DNA of 64,000 nucleotides from Porpolomopsis calyptriformis (Eukaryota; Basidiomycota; Agaricomycetes; Agaricales; Hygrophoraceae). Positions 24,351 through 34,874 of this stretch are shown here, piece by piece (the first letter of the stretch is position 1; every line of letters begins with the position of its first letter). Under the pieces are notes generated by a model. The model had not been told where the DNA came from and did not search any database. It worked only from the letters and a program-made list of their open reading frames with translations. Location: contig OX621169.1 of NCBI GenBank assembly GCA_951640195.1, positions 1,240,001 to 1,304,000 on the forward strand, read 5' to 3'. The position numbers and the translations under genes are program-made.

Positions 24351-24460
24351 AAAGTCCTACTTATGAGGACCCAGGAGGTGGACAACGGAGTGGACACATG
24401 GAGACATTTTTTTCTGACGTCTGAGAGATCTGATAATACTGTCGAATCGAGGTTTCTATG

Positions 24461-24835
24461 TTAGGCCGTCCGAAGTCGCGCTTTCTCTGCCTTTTTGCGA
24501 TTCTCTTTGACCATAGTTGACCCAATGAATGCGCCAATAGCCCATAAGCCGACAACAAGTATAAATGCAGGGAGACGGACAGCCCACTCCCGTGAAGGGA
24601 ACCAGTGGTGGACTGGACTTGAGATATCTAAGAATGGCTGTACCCGACAAGTCGTCATCGAATTGTGCATCGGATTCCATTCAGACTGACCAGGAGGATC
24701 GTCCAAGTGGTGTAATAGACGAAGACCGCTGACGCTGTCAACAGCATCAGGCTACCCAAAGTTTTATCACTGAAACCCTGTGACCGATTTGAATTAGTGT
24801 TGAGAAGTCGACGACAGCTTTAGACCGGTCACCAT
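24461..24835 (-). CDS. DPM2: Dolichol-phosphate mannose synthase regulatory subunit DPM2
   Basis: Small two-helix ER membrane protein that stabilises dolichol-phosphate-mannose synthase and assists the first step of GPI-anchor synthesis. Three exons give 88 residues. Exon 1 is the ATG alone (24833-24835). Exon 2 reads GFSDKTLGSLMLL then SAVFVYYTTWTILL. Exon 3 begins PFLDISSPVHHWFPSREWAV, followed by a hydrophobic helix (AFILVVGLWAIGAFIGSTMV) and a basic tail ending KARLRTA. The pattern YYTxWxxLLPF, the HxxFPxREWA block and the two helices match DPM2 throughout its usual length. The start-codon-only exon is supported because no other donor gives an open frame and because a CTAAT-like branch site lies near the acceptor. 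Convergent with the giant gene (110 bp) and divergent from TRS120. Confidence 0.92.
24778..24832 (-). other. Intron immediately after the start codon of DPM2
   Basis: 55-nt intron with donor GTGACC directly following ATG, acceptor CACAG, and ACTAAT upstream of the acceptor as branch-site candidate. It leaves a coding exon 1 of three bases. The alternative donor (GTCTAA, seven bases later) would put a stop in frame within a few codons. Confidence 0.75.
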
Positions 24836-25009
24836 TTCAGCCAACAAGCAAAGACGTGTGTGAGGTTGATAGTCAGTGATTGAAAACCGTTTGAGCTGTT
24901 TTGGCCTTTTCATCATTTGACTTATTCCGCAACGTCGCAGCGATCACTTGGGTGGCAACCCAATACTGGGACGGGTCAGGACACTTTTCCCAGCTCAGGA
25001 TCCTTGCCC

Positions 25010-28000
25010 ATGGATTATTACGATTTCGCGTCTCTCGCTCGCATCCGGATCCTTTTGATACCAGTTGGTGCACCTCCGCGCAGCTTCTTTGAGAAATGCG
25101 CAAGCGAGATTCGAGCTTTTGACAACATTCGGTTAAGTGATATCCCGGCAGACGGGAAGGATGAAAAAGGTAGGTTATCTCAATCCCGGTGTTTCTCTAA
25201 TCGTCTCAATCCGAACGTTAGCACGGTTCATGCCCAGCCCCCTGTCCACGGGTCATCTTCATCTCAGTTTTCTATCTCATCCCCCACCGCCATCGCACAC
25301 TCCGCTCTCATTGTTACGGTCATCCCATTTTCCACTAGCTGTAATCGGCGTGGCAGCTTGCTCTCAAACCGACGCACTCTCGTCTATCCTTGATCAATTT
25401 ACTACCTCGGTAACCGATGTGTTCCCGCCTGATTCGATGTTCCCTTTCGCAAAGAAATGCTTTGTTTTCGAAGAAGGTGATAAAACCACGAATCTTAGCC
25501 TCGGGGAAACCCTCCCAGGCTTAGTGGTCATCCCCAGTCAGATGGGCAATAAACAGCTCTACATTGGGACTTTGCTTGGCGACCTTTGCTCTCAGATACT
25601 GGGCCAGTTCGGGGTTGTGGTTTGTGTCCGAGTTTAACTGAGCTTGCAAGTACTCAGATGGTGATTTTCAGGCGAAGATTCTGGAAAATCCCGTTGGAAA
25701 TGAGTATCTAAACTCAACGGTGCTTCCAATACTTCCTCCACTATCTGATATGCCCAGGCCGTTGGATGGTGATAGTAAGCACGATTCTGTACCCCCTCTT
25801 CCCTCGCGCAATAAACCACCAGAATCGAGCACGGTTGGTTCAAATTTCAGCAAAGCACAAGGTCTGAAGCGTAACCCATCCCCTAGCTCAGTCTATCGTC
25901 AGAGTAGTGTCAATCTCACAGCCCCCAAGAAACGTCTTGCAGGGATCGGTGCAGCTTCTTCTCATGGGAGATTGTACAAGGTTCACGCCGATTTCTTCTT
26001 ATTGGCTGGTCGCATGGAAGATGCACTTATATGGTACACAACACCAACCTGTTTTCACCAGATTTTGCGATTTATATACACTCTAGGTATGGTGAAGCTG
26101 TCGCTCTCCTCAGGTATCCACAAGATGCGATCTGGCATGCTTCCGCCTTGGAAGGAATGGCTACATGCCAAGTACTTGATGCATGGTCTGCGGGTCATGG
26201 ATTAGTTCGTCCGTTTATTGAATTTTTTATCTTTCTGGTTCTGATCGAAAGGCGCACAGCAAACCTCCACCTCCTCAACAAAGGAACCCTGGTCTGACCT
26301 CTCTGAAAAGCTTTATCAGGCTATCACGATTTACTTCAAAGCGCCTTCTGTAGAAGCGGAGCAGCACTATCACCTCCATGCATACTTATACGTCTGTGCC
26401 GTGCTTCGGCAAGCTTCTCTTTTTTACTCCATCTGGTCAGCCAAGGGCTGGGGACCTCTTACCTTCACGACCATTCTGCAACCAACCCCAGACCGTCCGC
26501 AGACCTTGTCTCACACTGAAAGACCTTCGTCGCTTCGCTTGGAGCGCATAAGTGCCGTCTCTGGGATCTCGCGTTCATCAATTTCTTTCATTCTGGCCCA
26601 AGCTCATGGCCCGTGGCTTTTGCATCTCGGATCAGTTGAACGGATAGCCGCCTTAGAGACTATGGCCAGAATGTACTCCTCCTTAGGATTTAGACGCAAG
26701 GAAGCATACATGCTACGGGAAGTTCTTGGCTGCCTCCTCGATCTTCTTGTTTGTGGCCGAGAGGAAGATGATTACTCCAGAAGGTCGAGTCTTCCCCCAA
26801 TGAGTGCCCCTGGTATTCAAGGGCCGTCTGTGGGAGGGAATCAGTATGATGCGCGAGGCAATGTAGGTGTGAGGCAGAATGAAAGCACCGAAGGGAATGA
26901 AAGTATCTTGAAGCTCCTCAAATATGTCTGTCAGGTGCTCGGTATCAACCTTGATGCTGTTAAACTGGTTGAGGTCGACGGCAATGGAGGTGTCATAGGT
27001 GTTAACAGTGATACATCGGTTCCCGATGCATCACAAGAGGATGGTATATTCGATGCAATACATGAGCCATACGGATGGCCAGAACTCCAAGTAGGTGTAG
27101 TTCGTGAGGCGGTGGCAGTAGCGGAAGCGTTACCTGGTTCGTTCTGTGATGCTACTTTATTGGATGTTAATGGGAATATATTGCAGATTTTCCTGCTGTT
27201 GCTCAATTCGCCTCATCTGCCCTGAAGACATTACATTCGGTTCTACTCCGCGGGGATCAATACCATCTATATGCTACGTCAGCGAGGGCCCTAACAACAG
27301 CGCGGCGAAGAGGTGACACTAAACATGTTGAGTTTTGGTCGGGGAACCCCATTCTCAATATTGCCATCTCCCCGTACGTCAGCGTGACATTTTTCATGAT
27401 CTCAAATTTTAACTATTCTGCTCGCAGTCTTCCATTTGTCAGGTTACCTGTCGAAAAACGAATCTCTGCTCTTACAGCCAGGTTCACGCTAGACATGACT
27501 CCAATTCTAACCGGAGCCAAAGATCCATTCCTTTACAACCCTAGAAAAGCTTTGACGTCCCAGGTCATCACAATCCTTTTTCTCACCAACCCCTCGGAAA
27601 CTGAACAACGTTGATAGGGTCGGACTTTGGTAGTACAAAACGAAATTCTTGAATTTGTGGTGACACTGCGGAATCCTTACGTTTTTGACTTAGAATTCCA
27701 AAGCTTGGCACTCAGGTGAGAAATGAGGTTTCTTACTCCCTTGCGCGTCGTCAATTACTCCTCACAGCACATCTGGGGTACCTTTTGAATCAAAACCTGT
27801 TGCAGTTGTTGCACCCTCGAACAGTCTTCACCCAGTCACTATCCGCGGCAAGGCGTTAGAAGCAGGTATTCTTGTTATCCGGGGCTGCGTCATTCAATCT
27901 ACTGGCGGAGCTTCCCGGGAATTCGTCTTACACCTTTCTACGGAGGCAGAGGAGGACAGACAGTCAAAGTGGCGTAGTTCGATGCAGTGTGAGGTTGGAC

Positions 28001-29817
28001 GATCAAAATACTGGGGTCTTGATTCTCTTCCCTGGGAAAGGACTCGGAGGCGAGCTAGTGCCCAATTAACCCACCTTTCACAGAAGAGCCCTCCTCGCTT
28101 TTTGGAATGCGAAGTAGTACAAGAACAACCTCTCTTGCGGATAAGACGATCTTCGATCACACACGGGGCCGTGATGTTGTACAATGGAGAGATGTTTGTT
28201 TTCCTCCACCGTGAAATTACAGTCTTGATTGTGACCGGTTTATCAGGTCAACCATTCGTATAACTCTGGAGAATGTGTCTGCATTGCCAATCGATTTCTT
28301 GAGGCTCTCTTTCGACGATTCTACTATTGCACCCGCCCAGCAAGCACTCAACGATGGTGGTCTCTCTGTATTCGATACGTACGAGACGGAATACGACCTG
28401 ATCCGCCTACCAGTGTTTTCTTGGAACAGTCCAAAGGAATTTAAAACGGTTGGACCGGGACAAAAGGTCACACTTACTATTTCATGCTACGGAAAAGCAG
28501 GCTGGTAAGTGGAAACCATATGTTTGACATTTAAGTTGATCTTTTTGTTTAGTACGAATGGTACAATACATGTATCCTACGCTTACGTGCATCGTCCGCA
28601 ACCAGCTGCAGAAGAGTCGTCAGAAGTGTTCCATGCTCGTCAATTGTCATATCCTTTAGTGGTCACCGTCTATGATATGCTGGAATGTCACGGAATGAAC
28701 ATTCTTCCATTCCCTCGGTGTGGAATGCCTCTCAGTGATGACAGTAATGTCGAAAATACGACTATCGCGCGACGGTCGATATTACACCTGTCGGAGGAGA
28801 CAGGCTGGTGCTTGTTTTCTATCGAAATACGCAATACATACGGTCTGCCATTCGAAGTGACCTTCGAACGTCTGCAAGAAGGTTTGTCCATATTCACCGC
28901 ATACGCGGATCGCAGCTGATCCACCGTTTGTAGAAGCTTTAGAAGCATCAACATCATGTACTGTTGCACCCGGTTCGACGACGCGGTGGGTTCTTGCCAG
29001 AGTGGGAGAACGACATTCTAACTTTAAACATTTGGAGATAGGATCGCCCTTCCCATTAAGAAGTTCTTACTTACGGAGGATGCCGTTTCGCAACCTATCC
29101 CAACACTGTCTGACAGACAGTTTGTTCTCACGAAGTCGAATCTGACGTTAGCGGAAGAGAAAACGCAACGAGAATTGTTTTGGTACCGCGAAGAGCTGTT
29201 TAAATCTATTCGTGGTCGATGGCGAGAAGTAAGTTTGTTCAACCTCGAGTTGTTATTTTCTGAACTATGGTTTGTTTTCGTTTGCAGGCTGGTGGGACAC
29301 GCTCAGGCGATCTCTCGTTGCGGCAACAGCGGCTGACTCTACCAATGTTGGAGATATTGCGTACTGAAACCGCGCTGATACAAATGTCATTAGTCCGACA
29401 CGAGTCCGGGAGTGAAGAACAGAAGCAAGAGGAAGTCCCGCAACGTGGTGCGAAGTATTTACCGCCTCCAAACGAGTTCTTGTACCTTCGGATCAAAGTG
29501 ATCAACTCATCGCGTGCGTTAACTGGACTGATCGACCCGATTGCTTCTGTTGACTTCTCATTTGACAAGTGACGTCGCACATTTTCGCTGTGGATGTCAG
29601 TATGGAGCCTGCCGAGCACGTGATCTCCGAAGGTGTTCTTGCAGATATACCCATTGGACAGCTGGAAATCGGAGAGTCGGGTGAGGTGGAAATGGCGTTG
29701 TGTTTCCTGTCGTTCGGCCGATTCGATATCAACGTGGACGTGCGAGTTCCAGGCTCAAGTGATGGGAGCAAAGCTGGATCAGGACGACTGAGTGCGCTCG
29801 TTGCAGAAGACAGGTAG
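25010..29817 (+). CDS. TRS120: TRAPPII tethering subunit Trs120 (TRAPPC9)
   Basis: Subunit of the TRAPPII complex, a Golgi guanine-nucleotide exchange factor for Ypt31/Rab11 that controls late-Golgi and endosome traffic. Start ATG 25010 gives MDYYDFASLARIRILLIPVG, the characteristic Trs120 N-terminus, then FEKCASEIRAFDNIRLSDIP. Family-like blocks continue: FPFAKKCFVFEEGD, HGRLYKVHADFFLLAGRMED (25955-26020), DAIWHASALEGMATCQVLDAW-type segments joined across an intron, and GSVERIAALETMARMYSSLG. The C-terminal half is beta-rich immunoglobulin-like segments (about 27600-29800), including VISEGVLADIPIGQLEIGES, ending LSALVAEDR at 29817. Many introns; estimated length about 1,250 residues, normal for fungal Trs120. 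It shares a 174-bp divergent promoter with DPM2 and is convergent with VPS55. Confidence 0.9.
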
Positions 29818-30002
29818 ACGACTTGGAACGGTGGTCGTGTGTTACCGCCCGCATTGCGTCCTTTGGTGGCCGGTTTGATGGGCTCACCAGAGAATTCGAG
29901 CTGTTGCCTCGCTACGCAGTACTGTGTGAGTGGGAAAGCGCCGCGGATGATGGTATTCAGACGGAGTACATCAATTTGCCTACACACATAATGGTGGCTA
30001 TA

Positions 30003-30558
30003 TCAATCGAATTCGGAACTTTCCTGCTTGAAAGCCGCAGAGTATGCCAAAATGGTGCCGTAGACCAAGCTGTAGTGGATGTTGAATGAAGGTGAAGGCG
30101 AGAGTGATGAGAAGACATACCCCCCGCCTATTATGGATGTGATGCAAGCACCGGTGTGGATAACTTGTGCATGGGCTAATACGATTGGGAGAGCAAAGCC
30201 TGTTACTACTATGACGGATGTGATGAAGCGACCAAGGTCGATGGGACCCGAATGTTCGCCAGAAAACTCGTCTGAACCGCAATGGGGAAAGAGGGCATTT
30301 GGAAGGGGAGCGAGTACGAATGTGAGGGCTGAGAAGCTTGTTGGAGGACGTGTCGATCGGAGAAAGTTTGAAGTAGGAACGTACCGACGAGCAGCGGTAA
30401 CCAGTTCTGCCAAAGGGCGCAAGAGAGAATGATCAGCAAGAATCCGACGGCGAGGACGAATGAAAGGAGGATGACGGCTGGGAGGGTGAAAGAAGGAAGT
30501 GTCAGCACGGGTTGGAAGGGCGGGAGGGTGTACCGTGACTTTTGAGGCCTGCTGCCAT
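30003..30558 (-). CDS. VPS55: Vps55 / OB-RGRP family endosomal protein
   Basis: Four-helix endosomal membrane protein that acts with Vps68 in late endosome-to-vacuole transport; animal relatives are leptin-receptor overlapping transcript proteins. Hand splicing gives MAAGLKTVILLSFVLAVGFL, then LIILSCALWQNWLPLLV. Next come FVLAPLPNALFPHCGSDEF and LGRFITSVIVVTGFALPIVL, then AHAQVIHTGACITSIIGGG. The last exon is LVYGTILAYSAAFKQESSEF plus D. These are the conserved family blocks in order, with four hydrophobic segments and a length of about 135 residues. Start ATG 30556-30558 is followed by an intron after seven codons (AAAA/GTCACG...CCCAG/CC). Stop at 30003-30005. Divergent from ATX1 (229 bp between starts). 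Confidence 0.94.
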
Positions 30559-30787
30559 GAGATTTGTTTTGCAGAGAGCTTGTGGTGACATACCAAATTG
30601 GGAAAAATTTGAGGGAAGCTGTGCAAGGTGATTCAAGGTTCCGATTTCGTCCGATGTTATTTGTAGCTATTTGTGTTATCAGATGGTGATGAGTGATGGT
30701 CATTGCCACAACAAACACAAATAGAATGGGTATATAAAAAAAGCAGGTGAATTGCTGTTCGTTCAGTTACAAATAGCTTTAGGGAAA

Positions 30788-31229
30788 ATGGTGAGCGTGG
30801 CTTGGGAATACGAGGGATATTTTTGGACTGACGGGCATGCAGCAGGACGAACACACCTACAAGTTTGATGTCAGGGTATGTCACATGCGGCACCGCGGAA
30901 TGTGATACAGGGTTGTAATGGAGATTTGGCAGATGACATGCAGTGGTTGCTCGGGCGCTATCTCCCGCGTTTTGAGCAAGACCGATGGTGAGCGGGAATT
31001 GTTTTGATATGTTATGCTATGCTCGGGTCAATGATTGCGCCTGAGGACAGGGGTATCGTCATTTGATGTGAATCTAGAGAAGCAGGAGGTGATCGTGAAT
31101 GGCACTATTGGATACGATGATGTGCTGGAGAAGATCAAAAAGACGGGCAAGGAGGTAGGTTGGTTTAGGTTTGATGAAGCCGGAATCTGATCAGTAGCAC
31201 AGGTCAAGTCCGGAGAGGTGGTCTCGTAG
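30788..31229 (+). CDS. ATX1: Copper chaperone Atx1
   Basis: Cytosolic metallochaperone that delivers Cu(I) to the Ccc2-type ATPase in the Golgi, feeding multicopper ferroxidases. The spliced product is about 73 residues: DEHTYKFDVRMTCSGCSGAI holds the MTCSGC copper-binding motif (MxCxxC), followed by SRVLSKTDGVSSFDVNLEKQ and VNGTIGYDDVLEKIKKTGKE, ending GEVVS. This is the full ferredoxin-like HMA fold. Four introns are inferred. The first probably follows the ATG at 30788-30790 directly (GTGAGC donor, CTGAC branch site, tandem CAGCAG acceptor). Alternatively translation starts at ATG 30837 with MQQDEHTYKF and no such intron. Immediately upstream of a ferric reductase in tandem, which fits joint function in reductive iron uptake. 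Confidence 0.94.
30791..30845 (+). other. Probable intron directly after ATX1 start codon, NAGNAG acceptor
   Basis: Donor GTGAGC follows ATG at 30788. GGACTGACG is a good branch-site candidate, and the acceptor is a tandem CAGCAG at 30840-30845, so one glutamine is optionally included (intron of 52 or 55 nt). The competing model is simple initiation at ATG 30837 inside this segment. Confidence 0.6.
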
Positions 31230-31509
31230 GGGCGTAGTCGCACTCTGTACTGTGTGTTTTTGTTCTTTGTTTTTGAATTCGAAAGTAAACGAGGCAGTGT
31301 CGTGGGTGAGCGCTGCCATCGTACAGCCCCGGTTCCGTCAACACAGCCCCGGATGTTCCTGATCAGGCACCCTCACCGCAGATCGCGTGGTTTGATACCT
31401 TGGCAGTATTTAACATGGTTTCCACCTTTTTTTCCATCTTGTCCCGAGACCCCCATTACCCGACGTAGTCCATCGTCCGACAGAGCCACCAAAGCACAGC
31501 TCGCCCCTC

Positions 31510-34500
31510 ATGGACTCGTCCGTCGCTCCCTCCGAAACGGCCCATGGCCCTAATCCGACCCTGCCACCCTACAATGATACTATGGAATATGTAGAGGCTT
31601 ATTTTACCGTCCATGCTTCCAGTGATCCCAGCAGGCGTTATTCCTATTACCTCTGGATCCTTGTCGGTCTTGTCTTCTTCTTCGTTGCCTTCCTTCATCT
31701 CACCGGATCATCCACCGGGCTCATTGGTGCTTACTGGAACAAATGGGCATTGCGCCGCAGAACCCTCCGCAAAAAACATGCAAGGTTCACTGCGTGGAAA
31801 ACTGGGCGTTCCCCCCACCCTTATTCACTTCCCCCTAATGGCCAGATGCTTTCCCTAATCGCTATACTCCTCACCACCTTGGCCCTCGCCTTTATCGGCC
31901 CGGATTACCTCTTCCCCACCGCCTCTGTAATCCAATTCCGCCGGGATGTTTCTTACTCCCCTTCCACCTTCTTCCCCTTTCGGATTCAATACACCATTCA
32001 GAAGGCATGGTGGACATCCGGGAACAGGGCAGGGACAATTGCCTTCGCTCTTTACCCTCTTTGCATCTTATTAGGACTGAAACAACCCCCTTTCGCCATC
32101 TTTGCCAATCCGTTCACTCTTCAGTTTCATTTTGACAAGCTTGTCTGGCTCCATCGTTGGACCGGTCGTCTCATTTGGTTCATCACCACCCTTCATGTCG
32201 TCCTTTGGAGCGTCCAGTTGCTTAAAGACCGCCGTGAGGCCACTGGTGTAGTAGCATATCATTACGCATGGCTCCACATCAACTTCGTCTATGGTTGGGT
32301 AGTACGTATCCATCTCATTCTTTCCCTGTTGGACCACTCTCACCCCCCTTCTCAGGGTTTCATCTGTCTCACTTGTATCATCCTCTTCTCCTTGCCCCCT
32401 ATCCGCACCAAATATTACGAGTACTTCTACGCTCTACATGTCCTCTTCATCCCCCTTGCCCTCATCTTTTCCGCTTTACATCACCCACCGCTCTGGTGGT
32501 GGTGCTGGACCGCTCTTGGCCTCTGGGCCGGCGAACGTCTCTGGCGTGCCGGGAGGTGGTTATATATCAACGACTTCAGGAACCGTACTCCATCTCCCCT
32601 TCCGAAACAAGCGGCCCCACTTCTTTCCGAAGACCCTGCTAACCGCGAACAGTGGGAGATGAGTGCTGTCCACCCCCGCGAATCTTATGATGTCAAGGGC
32701 CACCAAAGGTCCCTTTCTGGTCGATCTGCCTACAAGTCGCTTGTACCCTATTCCCGTGTCGCATACGCACCTCCTCCTGGCTACGCCCATGCGCAGGTCC
32801 TTTCCGGACGCACCATTCGTTTAACCTTTACCTCACCCGGCTACTTCTCTTGGGCCCCTGGACAACACTTCTTAATTAACGTCCCTTACATTTCAAAGTT
32901 GACCTCCCATCCATTCACATGCGCCTCCATTTGTGACCAAAAAGCGCCAGGAGACTCCGGACGTGTAATCGTTTTTTTAATTCGCGCGAAAGGTGGTTGG
33001 ACCAAAGATCTTTGGAACACCGTTGTTTCTCTCACTACCCAATTCAAGCCCCATGCCCCGGGCGAGAACCCGGGCGACGTTGAATTGCCAAAAAATGGTG
33101 TATTACTTAGGATGTTCGTCGATGGCCCCTTTGGCAGTTCTTCACGTGCACAATGGGGGTCCCACTCGACCGTCCTCATAGTCGCCGGTGGCTCGGGTGT
33201 GAGTTTTGGGTTGGCCGTGCTAGAGTACGTCTGTTTGTGTATCGCTGGCCGAGATGGTGAGCAACTGGGAGGTCGTTCCAGTGGTTGGGGAGGGAGGTCA
33301 TTTTTGACAACTCGCGTGAGGTTTGTCTGGCTGGTTCGCGAGTTTGGTGAGTCGCATTTCGGATTCAGCTGGTGCCATAATCTGATTATATTCCCAGCCC
33401 ACATCCAGTGGTGTGCTTCCACCCTCCGCCGGTGCTTGAGTCTAGTTCCCCCTCCAGGCTTGCAAATAGACATTTTTGTCACAAACTTCAAAACCATGGA
33501 ACACGAACGGTCTTACCCAGCCCCCATGTCGGCGCGACCTGTCACACCAGTGGCACCGACATCATACGCACCAGTTGCGCTAGAGGATGATTCTGATCAA
33601 CTCCAGCCTCCCGTCCCGGGTTATGCGCGTCAAAAGAGAGACTCGCGGTCCAACTCTGTGATTTCCCTCTCAAGCGCCAATTCTTCTGTCGAGAGTTTTA
33701 TTGACATGAACCCCGTCACTGACAACTTTGGCGACCAATACGGGGACGACGAGCCATACACTGTAGATTTGGGGGTGCGCGAGAATTACACGTTGGACTT
33801 GACAAACTTCGAAGGAGATGACGACGACGCTCTCCCGGGTGAAGATGCTCTCAGTCGAAGGGTCCGAAAGCAAGGAAAGATATTGCGAGCAAAGACAAGG
33901 AAGGCGCAGAAAGCGCAAGCCGCAAAGGAGGCCATCGAGCGGGGTGCTCAACGCCATTCGAACCAGATGCATGGACGCTCAGAGTCGCAACAATCCGCGG
34001 ATAGCATGATGTCCCCGAACCGGCCAATTTCTGGACACTTCGAGGTCGATCTTGCTCGTTATTCTGATGCCGAGCAGGGGATATTGCAACCTGATCGTCC
34101 GTCTTCATCCCGTCCTGCACGACCAAGTCACGCCCGCCATCCATCTGCCCTAGCAATGTCAGAGCCGAAACGGCCAAGTTCCGTTGGGGGTAATGATTGG
34201 GATGCGATGTCAGTGCATAGCTTGATCACTCCAGGCGAAAGCTCTCAGGTCGATGGACCGAAACTTGAAATAGAGGACGACGAGATGCTTGATGTTAGTG
34301 TGGTAGCAGAGTGCGCACGACCGGGCAAGCCCAAGCTGGAACGAATTCTTGCCGATGAAGTTGAACACTCCCAGGGATCAACGATCGTTGGCTGTGGGTG
34401 TCCCATTTATCCGTTGTTCATTCCCTTTCTTTCTTATTGACATGAAACATGTTTTAGGCTGTGGGCCCTCGTCTCTTAATTCTTTAGTCAGGAAAGCAAT

Positions 34501-34585
34501 TGCGTTCCAAATTGATCCATCACGCATAAGACATGGAGATATGCGCGGTTCTATCGCCCTCGTTTCTGAGGAATTCGCGTACTGA
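31510..34585 (+). CDS. Ferric reductase (FRE/NOX superfamily) with long disordered insert
   Basis: Plasma-membrane flavocytochrome that reduces extracellular ferric chelates with cytosolic NADPH. An N-terminal helix (YYLWILVGLVFFFVAFLHL) and several further helices lead to the heme-binding core: LHRWTGRLIWFITTLHVVLW near 32150-32215 and FYALHVLFIPLALIFSALHH near 32427-32485 supply paired histidines. The FAD-binding block is WAPGQHFLINVPYISKLTSHPFT-like (HPFT at about 32910). The NADPH-binding glycine motif is IVAGGSGVSFGLAVLE. Two introns (32302-32355 and 33347-33397) are stop-free and multiples of three. After IDIFVTNFK comes an insert of about 280 residues rich in S, R, D and E, before the last exon GCCGPSSLNSLVRKAI that closes the NADPH domain. 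Stop 34583-34585. Substrate (iron versus copper) is inferred from family and from the adjacent ATX1. Confidence 0.9.
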
Positions 34586-34746
34586 ACCATATAATGCCGT
34601 GGACATTCAAGGACATTTTTCTTTCTTGGGTTTTCTGTTACGGTGTCGATGATGAACCTTTTGACGAACATTTCGAAGGGATATTGAATTGTAAAAAGTA
34701 AATGACATTTTGAAACGTTCGAGTATTGTAAACTTGTTGACCATAC

Positions 34747-34845
34747 ATGGTACTGCTACAATCTCACCAACATCAACCATTCTCGCCCCACACTCGCTCT
34801 TTCATTGCATCCACGCGCTCCAGCACCTGCCTTCGCGGAGTGTAA
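34747..34845 (+). other. Upstream open frame at TRM1, presequence-like peptide
   Basis: An ATG at 34747 opens 32 codons before TAA at 34843. The peptide (begins MVLLQSHQHQPFSPHTRSF) has several Arg, Ser and Thr and no acidic residue, like a mitochondrial presequence. A GT at 34840 and the AG at 34873-34874 just before the TRM1 ATG would fuse the two in frame through a 35-nt intron, which is shorter than others in this window. Otherwise it is a plain uORF. Confidence 0.35.
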
Positions 34846-34874
34846 TACCTTGCTTGACCAGAGAATTCACAAAG

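Noticed and set aside
30079..30432. 117-codon plus-strand frame
   Set aside because: Antisense to VPS55, whose family blocks are unmistakable on the other strand.
32886..33497. 203-codon minus-strand frame
   Set aside because: Antisense to the FAD/NADPH domain of the ferric reductase; composition is the mirror of conserved coding sequence.
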